A DNA stretch of 64,000 bases from Bufo bufo (taxonomy: Eukaryota > Chordata > Amphibia > Anura > Bufonidae): assembly GCF_905171765.1 (NCBI RefSeq), contig NC_053397.1, forward strand, positions 112,113,295-112,177,294, given 5' to 3'. The notes under the pieces are model-generated. The model ran no database searches, had not been told where the DNA came from, and saw only the letters and a program-made list of their open reading frames with translations. The stretch's first letter is position 1; every line of letters begins with the position of its first letter. The translations under genes were made by a program, and so were the position numbers. Positions 33,143 through 42,800 of the stretch are shown here, in pieces.

Positions 33143-34305
33143 CAGGGAGTGCAGAATTATTAGGCAAGTTGTATTTTTGAGGATTAATTTTATTATTGAA
33201 CAACAACCATGTTCTCAATGAACCCAAAAAACTCATTAATATCAAAGCTGAATATTTTTGGAAGTAGTTTTTAGTTTGTTTTTAGTTTTAGCTATTTTAG
33301 GGGGATATCTGTGTGTGCAGCTGACTATTACTGTGCATAATTATTAGGCAACTTAACAAAAAACAAATATATACCCATTTCAATTATTTATTTTTACCAG
33401 TGAAACCAATATAACATCTCAACATTCACAAATATACATTTCTGACATTCAAAAACAAAACAAAAACAAATCAGTGACCAATATAGCCACCTTTCTTTGC
33501 AAGGACACTCAAAAGCCTGCCATCCATGGATTCTGTCAGTGTTTTGATCTGTTCACCATCAACATTGCGTGCAGCAGCAACCACAGCCTCCCAGACACTG
33601 TTCAGAGAAGTGTACTGTTTTCCCTCCTTGTAAATCTCACATTTGATGATGGACCACAGGTTCTCAATGGGGTTCAGATCAGGTGAACAAGGAGGCCATG
33701 TCATTAGATTTTCTTCTTTTATACCCTTTCTTGCCAGCCACGCTGTGGAGTACTTGGACGCGTGTGATGGAGCATTGTCCTGCATGAAAATCATGTTTTT
33801 CTTGAAGGATGCAGACTTCTTCCTGTACCACTGCTTGAAGAAGGTGTCTTCCAGAAACTGGCAGTAGGACTGGGAGTTGAGCTTGACTCCATCCTCAACC
33901 CGAAAAGGCCCCACAAGCTCATCTTTGATGATACCAGCCCAAACCAGTACTCCACCTCCACCTTGCTGGTGTCTGAGTCGGACTGGAGCTCTCTGCCCTT
34001 TACCAATCCAGCCACGGGCCCATCCATCTGGCCCATCAAGACTCACTCTCATTTCATCAGTCCATAAAACCTTAGAAAAATCAGTCTTGAGATATTTCTT
34101 GGCCCAGTCTTGACGTTTCAGCTTGTGTGTCTTGTTCAGTGGTGGTCGTCTTTCAGCCTTTCTTACCTTGGCCATGTCTCTGAGTATTGCACACCTTGTG
34201 CTTTTGGGCACTCCAGTGATGTTGCAGCTCTGAAATATGGCCAAACTGGTGGCAAGTGGCATCTTGGCAGCTGCACGCTTGACTTTTCTCAGTTCATGGG
34301 CAGTT
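33143..34305 (-). mobile_element. Tc1/mariner element, copy A, cut by the duplication junction
   Basis: Starts after TA (33141-33142) with CAGGGAGTGCAGAATTATTA and is identical to the left three-quarters of 36721-38283. It stops at 34304-34305, so the right inverted repeat is absent and it cannot be mobilised as a unit. Confidence 0.92.
33471..34304 (-). pseudogene. Mariner transposase copy lacking its N-terminus
   Basis: Same coding sequence as residues from about 63 to the end of the intact gene at 37049-38065, with all three catalytic residues, but without the N-terminal DNA-binding half. The open frame continues about eight codons into MITE sequence, which has no bearing on function. It arose by the tandem duplication. 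Confidence 0.9.
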
Positions 34306-37300
34306 TTTCCGGCATAGAGTTCCGTCACAGGGGCTCTATACCGGAAAAGAACTGATCAGGCATATCCCAATGCATTCTGAATGGAGAGTAATCCGTTCAG
34401 GATGCATCAGGATGTCTTCAGTTCAGTCATTTTGACTGATCAGGCAAAAGAGAAAACCGTAGCATGCTACGGTTTTATCTCCGGCCAAAAAAACTGAAGA
34501 CTTGCATGCGCAGACCTTTAAAAATGAGAAAAAAATGAATGCTGGATCCGTTTTGCCTGATGACACCGGAAAAACGGATCCGCTATTGCAATGCATTTTT
34601 CTGACTGATCAGGCATTTTTCTGACTGATCAGGATCCTGATCAGTCTAAAAAATGCCTGATCAGTCAGAAAAATTACATGCGTTTGCAACGGAACTGCCT
34701 GACGGAATCAAACAACGCAAGTGTGAAAGTACCCTTAGAAGTTTAGAAGCAAATCTTGACATTTTTCAGAAATTTTCAAAAACCCACTTTTTAAGGACCA
34801 GTTCAGGTCTGAAGTCACTTTGTGAGGCTTACATAATAGAAACTACCCAAAAATGACGCCATTCTAGAAACTACACCCCTCAAGGTATTCAAAACTGATT
34901 TTACAAACGTTGCTTACCCTTTAGGTGTTCCACAAGAGTTAATTCGATTTTTGGGCAAATTTTCCATTTTAATCCATTTTTTCCAGTTACAAAGCAAGGG
35001 TTAACAGCCAAATAAAACACTATATTTATTGCGCTGATTCTGTATTTTGCAGAAACACCCCATTTGTGGCTGTAAACTACTGTGTGGGCACACGGTAGGG
35101 CGTAGAGGGAAAGGTGCACTGTGTGGTTTTTGGAAGGCAGATTTTGCTGGACTGGTTTATATACACCATGTCCCATTTGAAGCCCCCCTGATGCACCCCT
35201 AGAGTAGAAACTCCAAAAAAGTGACCCCATCTAAGAAACTACACCTCTCAAGGTATTAAAAACTGATTTTACAAACTTTGTTAACCCTTTAGGTGTTCCA
35301 CATGAGTTATTAGCAAATGGAGATGAAGTTTGAGAATTTAAATTTTTTGGCAAATTTTCAATTTTAATCAATTTTTTCCAGTAACAAAGCAAGGGTTAAC
35401 AGCCAAACAAAACGCTATATTTATTGCCCTGATTCTGTAGTTTGCAGAAACACCCCATATGTGGCCGTAAACTACTGTACGGGCACACAGTAAGGGGAAA
35501 GGTGCGCCGTGTGGTTTTTGGAAGGTAGATTTTGCTGGACTGGTTTATTTACACCATGTCCAATTTGAAGCCCCCCTGATGCACCCCTAGAGTAGAAACT
35601 CCATAAAAGTGACCCCATTTTGGAAACTACGGGATAAGGTGGCAGTTTTGGTACTATTTTAGGGTACATATGATTTTTGGTTGCTCTATATTAAATTTTT
35701 GTGAGGCAATGTTACCAAAATTAGAAATTCTGAAATTTCATCTCCATTTCCCATAAACTGTTGAGGAACACCTAAAGGGTTAAAGGGCTTCTACCACCAG
35801 AAATATTGTTATGTAGCAGACTGACATTAGCGATGCGCTAATGTCATACTACATAACAGTATGTTTCTAACATTTGTCCCTGCAGCCGTTTTTGTAAAAT
35901 AAGCACTTTTATTATATGCTAATGAGCCTCTAGGTGCTATGTGGGCGTAAAATAAGCACCTAGAGGCTCCGTCTACTCACGCTTTATCCCGCCCAGGTCC
36001 CCTGTTCTGCCCGCCCAGCTCCTCTTGATTGATGCCACGGTCACTTCTGTCTTCGGCGCAGGCGCAGTGAGTGAAGGCCACTCTCCTAATGGCTTATTAA
36101 AGGGCTTCTAAAACCAGAAATACTGTTATGTATTATGTATCCTGGTGCCAGATTCCTCACTGCGCCTGAGCCGACTACGTCACTGTGACGTAGTCGGCTC
36201 AGGCGCAGTGAGGAATCTGGCACCAGGATACATAATACATAACAGTATTTCTGGTGGTAGAAGCCCTTTAATAAAGTTTTTTAAAATCAGTTTCTAATAC
36301 CTTGAGGGGTGTACTTTCTTAGATGGGGTCACTTGTATGGAGTTTCTACTCTAGGGGTGCATTAGGGGGTCTTCAAATGGGACATGGTGTCAAAAAAAAA
36401 GGCCATCAAAATGTGCCTTCCAGAAACCATACAGCGTTCCTTTCCTTCTGCGCCCTGCAGTTTGGTCTTACAGCAGTTTATGACCACATATGGGGTGTTT
36501 CTGTAAACTGTAGAATCAGGGTAATAAATATTAAGTTTTGTTTGGCTGTTAACCCTTGCTTTGTTAGTGGAAAAAAAAAACGGATTAAAATGGAAAATTT
36601 GCCAAAAATAGCTGTTTTGGCACCGTTTTTATTTTATCTTTTTGACCGTGTTCATCTGAGGGGTTAGGTCATGGGGTATTTTTATAGAGCAGATTCTTAC
36701 GGACGTGGCAATACCTAATACAGGGAGTGCAGAATTATTAGGCAAGTTGTATTTTTGAGGATTAATTTTATTATTGAACAACAACCATGTTCTCAATGAA
36801 CCCAAAAAACTCATTAATATCAAAGCTGAATATTTTTGGAAGTAGTTTTTAGTTTGTTTTTAGTTTTAGCTATTTTAGGGGGATATCTGTGTGTGCAGCT
36901 GACTATTACTGTGCATAATTATTAGGCAACTTAACAAAAAACAAATATATACCCATTTCAATTATTTATTTTTACCAGTGAAACCAATATAACATCTCAA
37001 CATTCACAAATATACATTTCTGACATTCAAAAACAAAACAAAAACAAATCAGTGACCAATATAGCCACCTTTCTTTGCAAGGACACTCAAAAGCCTGCCA
37101 TCCATGGATTCTGTCAGTGTTTTGATCTGTTCACCATCAACATTGCGTGCAGCAGCAACCACAGCCTCCCAGACACTGTTCAGAGAAGTGTACTGTTTTC
37201 CCTCCTTGTAAATCTCACATTTGATGATGGACCACAGGTTCTCAATGGGGTTCAGATCAGGTGAACAAGGAGGCCATGTCATTAGATTTTCTTCTTTTAT

Positions 37301-37883
37301 ACCCTTTCTTGCCAGCCACGCTGTGGAGTACTTGGACGCGTGTGATGGAGCATTGTCCTGCATGAAAATCATGTTTTTCTTGAAGGATGCAGACTTCTTC
37401 CTGTACCACTGCTTGAAGAAGGTGTCTTCCAGAAACTGGCAGTAGGACTGGGAGTTGAGCTTGACTCCATCCTCAACCCGAAAAGGCCCCACAAGCTCAT
37501 CTTTGATGATACCAGCCCAAACCAGTACTCCACCTCCACCTTGCTGGTGTCTGAGTCGGACTGGAGCTCTCTGCCCTTTACCAATCCAGCCACGGGCCCA
37601 TCCATCTGGCCCATCAAGACTCACTCTCATTTCATCAGTCCATAAAACCTTAGAAAAATCAGTCTTGAGATATTTCTTGGCCCAGTCTTGACGTTTCAGC
37701 TTGTGTGTCTTGTTCAGTGGTGGTCGTCTTTCAGCCTTTCTTACCTTGGCCATGTCTCTGAGTATTGCACACCTTGTGCTTTTGGGCACTCCAGTGATGT
37801 TGCAGCTCTGAAATATGGCCAAACTGGTGGCAAGTGGCATCTTGGCAGCTGCACGCTTGACTTTTCTCAGTTCATGGGCAGTT
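34306..37883. repeat. 3.58-kb tandem duplication, copy B
   Basis: Second copy of the unit. Its right edge runs on into the rest of the transposase gene, so the complete mariner element is in copy B plus flanking DNA, while copy A has a mariner cut at the junction. At the junction, transposon sequence GGGCAGTT passes directly to TTTCCGGCATAG of the MITE. Confidence 0.93.
35784..36267. mobile_element. TTAA MITE with inner palindrome (copy B)
   Basis: Duplicate of 32207-32690 within the tandem duplication, with CTAAAACCAG replacing CTACCACCAG at the start of the inner unit. Confidence 0.8.
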
Positions 37884-38283
37884 ATTTTGCGCCTTGGTTT
37901 TTCCACACGCTTCTTGCGACCCTGTTGACTATTTTGAATGAAACGCTTGATTGTTCGATGATCACGCTTCAGAAGCTTTGCAATTTTAAGAGTGCTGCAT
38001 CCCTCTGCAAGATATCTCACTATTTTTGACTTTTCTGAGCCTGTCAAGTCCTTCTTTTGACCCATTTTGCCAAAGGAAAGGAAGTTGCCTAATAATTATG
38101 CACACCTAATATAGGGTGTTGATGTCATTAGACCACACCCCTTCTCATTACAGAGATGCACATCACCTAATATGCTTAATTAGTAGTAGGCTTTCGAGCC
38201 TATACAGCTTGGAGTAAGACAACATGCATAAAGAGGATGATGTGGTCAAAATACTCATTTGCCTAATAATTCTGCACGCAGTG
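36721..38283 (-). mobile_element. Complete Tc1/mariner transposon, TA target
   Basis: The 1563-bp element lies between TA at 36719-36720 and 38284-38285. Both ends share GTGCAGAATTATTAGGCAA in inverted orientation. A second inner pair GTGCATAATTATTAGGCAAC (36911-36930, inverted at 38084-38103) gives an IR/DR arrangement with two transposase sites per end. It sits in the host phrase ATACCTAA-TA-TGTCTAC, seen uninterrupted at 43430 and elsewhere. Confidence 0.95.
37049..38065 (-). CDS. Intact Tc1/mariner transposase, 338 aa, DD37E spacing
   Basis: A full-length open frame with no stop or frameshift. The N-terminal DNA-binding region (residues 1-120) holds two helix-turn-helix units, the first around LAEGCSTLKIAKLLKRDHRT and the second around FQSCNITGVPKSTRCAI. 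The DDE catalytic domain has Asp in LWTDEMRVSLDG, Asp in FMQDNAPSH and Glu in SPDLNPIENLWS. I count 37 residues between the last two, unlike the 34 of ordinary Tc1. The start ATG at 38063-38065 fits the usual length of 335-345 aa. It would cut and paste the element 36721-38283 at TA dinucleotides. The copy looks young, but activity is not shown. Placement in a DD37E family such as Traveler is inference from spacing alone. Confidence 0.93.
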   Translation of the reverse strand: MGQKKDLTGSEKSKIVRYLAEGCSTLKIAKLLKRDHRTIKRFIQNSQQGRKKRVEKPRRKITAHELRKVKRAAAKMPLATSLAIFQSCNITGVPKSTRCAILRDMAKVRKAERRPPLNKTHKLKRQDWAKKYLKTDFSKVLWTDEMRVSLDGPDGWARGWIGKGQRAPVRLRHQQGGGGVLVWAGIIKDELVGPFRVEDGVKLNSQSYCQFLEDTFFKQWYRKKSASFKKNMIFMQDNAPSHASKYSTAWLARKGIKEENLMTWPPCSPDLNPIENLWSIIKCEIYKEGKQYTSLNSVWEAVVAAARNVDGEQIKTLTESMDGRLLSVLAKKGGYIGH

Positions 38284-38285
38284 TA

Positions 38286-39138
38286 TGTCTACTTTTTTAA
38301 AATTTTATTTATGTTTTACACTATATTATCCTTTTATAAAAATAAAAAAAGTAATTTTAGTATCTCCATAGTCTGAGCCGATTATCTTAGGTAGGGGCTA
38401 ATTTTTTGCAGGATGAGAGGACGGTTTTATTGACACTATTTTGGGGGGCATATGACTTTTTGATCGCTTGCTATTACAATTTGTGTGATGTAAGATGACA
38501 AAAAAATACCTTTTTTTTTTGCAGCGTTTTTATTTTATTTTTTGGACCGTGTTCATCTGATGGGTTAGGTCATGGGGTATTTTTATAGAGCAGATTCTCA
38601 CGGACGTGGCGATACCTAATATGTCTACTTTTTAAATTTATTTTAGTTTTACAAAATAATATTTTTGAAAACATAATCAACGGAGCTGATCAACGGTGGG
38701 GTGTGCGATGCGCTAACAGTGGCCGGACGCTAAGCGTGCCGGCCACAGTCAGCGTACGCAGAAAAAAAAAAAATTGCTTGAGCCCCAAAAAAATTGTGTG
38801 TGGGGGGGCAGGGGGGCAAGCTGCAGCACCCACCCCAGACACCCGATTAGGGTGATGCAACAGTTGAAACTTAATATTTTTTTCCACTAAACTTTCCCTG
38901 AATATCCCTGCCTAACCTAATCTGTCCCTAACCTTTCCCTAAATACCTTTTAGTGCCAGATGGCACTGTGGAGGGTCAGAAGGGGGGTGCTGGCTCTGGA
39001 GATCGATGCAGGCTCCTCTCTCCTCGCTCCCAGACACAGAAAGGAGGAGGAGAGGAGCGCTGCAATAATTTAAACCACCCGCCCCTGCAGCCAATCAGAA
39101 GCGATCCTGAGAGGTGATGTCACCGTCACCTCTCAGGA
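38286..39138. other. Frog repeat interior, non-coding
   Basis: Continuation of the TTAA-bounded repeat (GGTTAGGTCATGGGG, GACGTGGCGATACCTAATATG) followed by a GC-rich part with GCTCTGGAGATCGATGCAGG. No gene seen. Confidence 0.5.
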
Positions 39139-40312
39139 TCATAGAAACATAGACTGTGTCAGCAGATAACCATTTAGCCCATCTAGTCTGCCCAATATAC
39201 TGAATACTATGGATAGCCCCTGGCCCTATCTTATATGAAGGATGGCCTTATGCCTATCCCATGCATGCTTAAACTCCTTCACTGTATTTGCAGCTACCAC
39301 TTCGGCAGGAAGGTCACCGCCACTTCTGTGAGAAGGTCTGACAGACGTCCTTTTCTACCTCTTGCATGATGATCTTTGTTTTGGTTTCACTTTGTCATCT
39401 CATTTCCTTCTCCCAGGTGTCACCTATTTAGACTAATCCTCTTTCCTTTATATTCCCTCCCATACTGCCTCACTTTGCGGTTTATACTACTTCCGGGATT
39501 GATGTGTTCACTGCTGGAGACTTCTGTTGCTGCTTGTTCAGATAAGTCCTTTCATGTATTGTGTTTCCTTGCTGGCTTGATTTTAGGTGACCCTGACTCC
39601 CTCCGTATTAAGTGCAGGGAGCCAGATCGTGTCCGCTCACTATTATAGGGTTTTCAGGTATCACACAGTCTAGGTACGAGGGCATGTAATCGTCTACCTC
39701 TGAGACCCTTGTATGTGCTTAGTAGTCAGGGTGAGCTCTTAGGGTTTTATAGGGGTCACCTTTATGCTCCTTAGTTTGGGTTCAAGCCAGTCGGATGTTT
39801 ATCCATAACTTCCAGCTATCTGCAACATCATCCGTGACATCTCTCAGTAAAGTAATACTTCCTTATATTACTTTTAAACCTTTTCCCCTCTAATTTAAAA
39901 CTATGTACTCTCGTAGCATTTTTTTTTCTTTTAAATATTCTCTCCTCTTTTACCTTGTTGATTCCCTTTATGTATTTAAAAGTTTCTATCATATCCCCTC
40001 TGCCTCGTCTTTCTTTCAAGCTATACATGTTAAGGTCCTTTAATCTTTCCTGGTAAGTTTTATCCTGCAATCCATGTACCAGTTTAGTAGCTCTTCTCTG
40101 AACTCTCTCCAAAGTATCAATATCCTTCTGGAGATATGGTCTCCAGTACTGCGCACAATACTCCAAATGAGGTCTCACTAGTGCTCTGTAGAGCGGCATG
40201 AGCACCTCCCTCTTTCTACTGGTAATTCCTCTCCCTATACACCCAAGCATTCTGCTAGCATTTCCTGCTGCTCTATGACATTGTCTGCCTACCTTTAAGT
40301 CTTCTGATCGCA
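39139..40312 (-). pseudogene. CR1/L2-type LINE 3' fragment split by an LTR
   Basis: Minus-strand RT tail: MLGCIGRGI near 40250, LMPLYRALVRPHLEYCAQYW near 40180, LERVQRRATKLVHG near 40100, KERRGRGDMIETFKYIKG near 40000. After the LTR insertion comes LPAEVVAANTVKEFKHAWDR at 39235-39310. The 3' end is near 39139. The segment between the two parts lacks some CR1 codons, so DNA was lost at the insertion. A different CR1 lineage from 23881-24970. Confidence 0.85.
39327..39839. mobile_element. Probable solo LTR, 513 bp
   Basis: Bounded by TGTGAGAAGG and ATCCGTGACA. On the minus strand it starts TGTCACGGATGATG, similar to the first bases of the other gypsy LTRs here. It interrupts CR1 coding sequence. 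No matching 5-bp TSD is visible (ACTTC versus TCTCT), so termini or flanks have changed. Confidence 0.5.
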
Positions 40313-40693
40313 GGATGGTGATTGGTGGTGTATTATCACACCACCGATCACCATCCTGTTCCGGATTATCGGGTCACTAGTGACCCGAATAACCCGGAAA
40401 CGCAGCAAACTGCAGGTCTAAATTGACTTGCGGTTTTCTGCGATTGCCGACAAGGAGGGGTCACAGGACCCCTCCGCGCATTGTCCCAGGGTGCCTGCTC
40501 AATGATTTGAGCAGGCACCTTGTTCCGGTCGCCGTGCGGCGGTGATCTGAAATACACAGGGCGTGCCTCTACGTCCTGTGTCCTCAAGTACCAGCACATC
40601 AAGAAGTTAATGTTCATATGTAACAGGAAATTGCCACGTCAGTGCTATATTGTGATTATGTGAAATCGTTTTTTGATACATGATCTTTTTTAA

Positions 40694-41025
40694 CAGTTCA
40701 AAAAACAAAGCAGCTCTCACCTGCTCAGCTCGCCAAGAGCAAGGAAGCAGCCTGGACATGGCCGTAAACTGCAGGAAAAAGAAAATAGAAATTCCAGCTC
40801 TATTAGACGAACGATCCTTTATTTCTTGCTGTTTAAAAACTCCAACATAAACATAGTAACAATCTACACGTTTCGGACCATCATATGTCGTTCCTTACTG
40901 AGTAAAGACCGACATGTAATGGTCCGAAATGCGTAGATTGTTACTATGTGTATGTTGAAGTTTTCAGACAGCAAGAAATAAAGGATCGTTCGTCTAATAG
41001 AGCTGGAATTTCTATTTTCCTTTTC
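40694..41025. mobile_element. PLE-like foldback with 15-bp TSD
   Basis: A perfect 15-bp direct repeat CATGATCTTTTTTAA (40679-40693, 41026-41040) flanks the unit. About 40784-40899 is inverted at 40903-41017: ATTCCAGCTCTATTAGACGA, GATCCTTTATTTCTTGCTGT and TAGTAACAATCTACACGTTT recur mirrored. Each arm has a GGTCC-GAAA motif (plus strand GACC 40907-40910, GGTC 40921-40924, GAAA 40926-40929) resembling hammerhead stem II and core. Long TSD and inverted ends point to a Penelope-type insertion without ORF. Confidence 0.6.
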
Positions 41026-41040
41026 CATGATCTTTTTTAA

Positions 41041-41619
41041 ATACCCCAAAATTTTCATCTTCATTATGAGTTGACAGTTTGCTAAATTTTATGAAAATCA
41101 TATCCATAAATTTAAGAAGGTTTTACTTGCTTTTACTATGAATACAGATGTGTGCTCTGAATGTCACAATACATTGTGTATCATCTGCAGAGTTAATTAT
41201 CTCTCTTCTCTCCACATAGGAATTAATGCCACTTGCAGAATATCCTTGGACAGATTGGGAGCTGGCAGATTGCCATTTAGGCACACAGCATGTATATTTC
41301 ATGTATGTCGTGCCTTCAGCAGATGATGTAACATAGATCGCTTTCTGCTGCTATTGATTCCGGAGATATTAGCTCTCTTCTTGTCTGTGGATTATATGAA
41401 ATGTATACATTATAACTAGTTGTGTGGTAGGGTTCAGATCACTCATTAGAAATGCATCACAATGACCGTATCGCATTTAGCTTGCCTGTGTGTACACCAC
41501 TGTGCAGCTGCCTGTCATGGTATCTTATATACACTATAATTATTTCCACAAGTTAGGAAGAAGGAGGTTCACTTTCCTTATACCCTTATTTTTCTACTGC
41601 TTGTGACGACCATTACTGC
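41041..41619. other. No recognisable feature
   Basis: About 580 bp of mixed composition. The 62-codon open frame at 41138 has no recognisable motif. Confidence 0.5.
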
Positions 41620-41623
41620 TTAA

Positions 41624-42113
41624 AGGGAACCTGTCGTCAACTTTATGCTGACCTCACTGAGGGCAGCATAAATTAGTGACAGAAATGCTGATTTCAGCGG
41701 TGTGTCACTCGTGAGCTAAAAGCAAGTGGTTGCCGAGAGCCAGCATCTTAATCATTGCAGTCCAGGCCTTGAAAACAGTCAAATCTACCTGAGAAGAGTC
41801 ATGGTTATCCATAATCTCCTGCTTTCTCGCCCATCAGCTGATGATTGGCAGTTCTCTCCTAGAGAGAAAGGGAGGAAACTAGGTAGAAATCTGTCAGTCA
41901 GGTGGGCAGGGAGAGCAGGAATTCATGAATAACCAGGACTCTTCTCAGGTGGCCGGGACTCTTTTCCAGGCCCAGTCTGCAATGATTGTGATGTTGGTTC
42001 TCGGCAACCACTTACTTATAACTTAGAAATGACAGACCACTGAAATCAGCTTAGCTGTCTCTACTTTATTCTGACGTTAGTGTGGGCAGCATAAAGTTGA
42101 TGACAGGTTCCCT
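41624..42113. mobile_element. TTAA MITE with AAGGGAACCTGTC termini
   Basis: TTAA (41620-41623, 42114-42117) encloses AGGGAACCTGTCGTCAACTT and AAGTTGATGACAGGTTCCCT. The interior arms are also inverted (GGTTGCCGAGAGCCAGCATC versus GATGTTGGTTCTCGGCAACC). A widespread frog foldback. Confidence 0.88.
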
Positions 42114-42117
42114 TTAA

Positions 42118-42570
42118 TCATTCAGCATTAGTATTTTAGTTTCCCAAGTTTCTACAATATATCTAATGGCTGCCGCCTAAGTGGTGAAACTTTTACTGCT
42201 ATTGCTATATGTCTCAGGCTCTGTTCATATTAGTGTATTGGTTTCTGTTTATCATGGAAGACATGATATTCTGATGGATCTGAATGGTAACAGTTGGACC
42301 TTGTTTTCTGATGGGTTCCATAAAGATTATCATAATTTGTATGCCATGTATGACAATGTACACTGCTTTATTCTTACCTTATGACAATCACGCCGCTTAA
42401 GACACTCACTCCCCAAGGAGAGATAGTACCCCCAAATCCTGACTTAGGCCTCTCAGCCAGATAAGCCAGTACTCTCTGCTCTGCACTGATTAGGGGCAAT
42501 CACCCTGAGACAGCTGTCTGCAGATAAAGTGCTGGCTTATTTAATATCCAAGTCATGTCTGAAGGCCTAT
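42118..42570. other. No recognisable feature
   Basis: About 450 bp; no repeat boundary or motif found. Confidence 0.45.
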
Positions 42571-42774
42571 TTAAAGGGTCGAACATTGACTTATAGGATA
42601 GTGGCCCTACATCTGGTGGCATTAGAGGCAGAGCTTGTTAAGAGCTCATTTTCATCCCTTTCTTCCCAGAAACATTGATGGTTTAATAGTTTGTGTTTGG
42701 CTGGTATTTTTGATCAGTGAATGGTATCACAGTGCTATTAGCACCGTATATTGTTCACTAGCACAACATACACA
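42571..42774. repeat. Local direct duplication, copy 1 (unoccupied LTR site)
   Basis: TTAAAGGGTCGAACATTGAC through CACAACATACACAT is repeated at 45018-45171. Copy 1 has about 45 bp (CCCAGAAACATTGATGG...) that copy 2 lacks. In copy 1 the sequence runs past ACATACACA without an LTR, so it shows the pre-insertion site of the 45172 LTR. Confidence 0.85.
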
Positions 42775-42800
42775 TTTGTATCATATTGAACTGGATTTTA

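Larger units (their letters stand above)
30730..34305. repeat. 3.58-kb tandem duplication, copy A
   Basis: The sequence from TTCCGGCATAGAG (about 30733) to the transposase codons at about 34304 is repeated at 34306-37883 with an offset of 3577-3578 bp. I noticed only a few differences: G/T at 31099 versus 34676, CC/AA near 32534 versus 36111, C/T near 32813 versus 36390, and one base in an A run near 33000 versus 36577. The unit contains part of a TTA MITE, frog-repeat sequence, a TTAA palindrome MITE and most of a Tc1/mariner element. Confidence 0.93.
26438..40607. mobile_element. Long TTAA-bounded frog repeat, heavily invaded (composite)
   Basis: The left end reads CCCCTTAAGGACACGGCC after TTAA. 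The right end reads ...CCTCAAGTACCAGCACATCAAGAAGTTAA near 40575-40607, a worn inverted counterpart. In between, non-coding host segments (26438-26811, 31158-33142 and its duplicate, 38286-39138, 40313-40607) show the repeated phrase GAAACTACACCCCTCAAGG and the GGACGTGG(C/T)(A/G)ATACCTAATATG box. All named insertions in this interval lie inside it. A second, shorter copy is at 42801-45017. Class assignment (TTAA transposon) is inference. Confidence 0.5.

Noticed and set aside
37052..38029. Plus-strand open frames opposite the mariner transposase
   Set aside because: Shadows of a well-supported minus-strand gene; no motif of their own.
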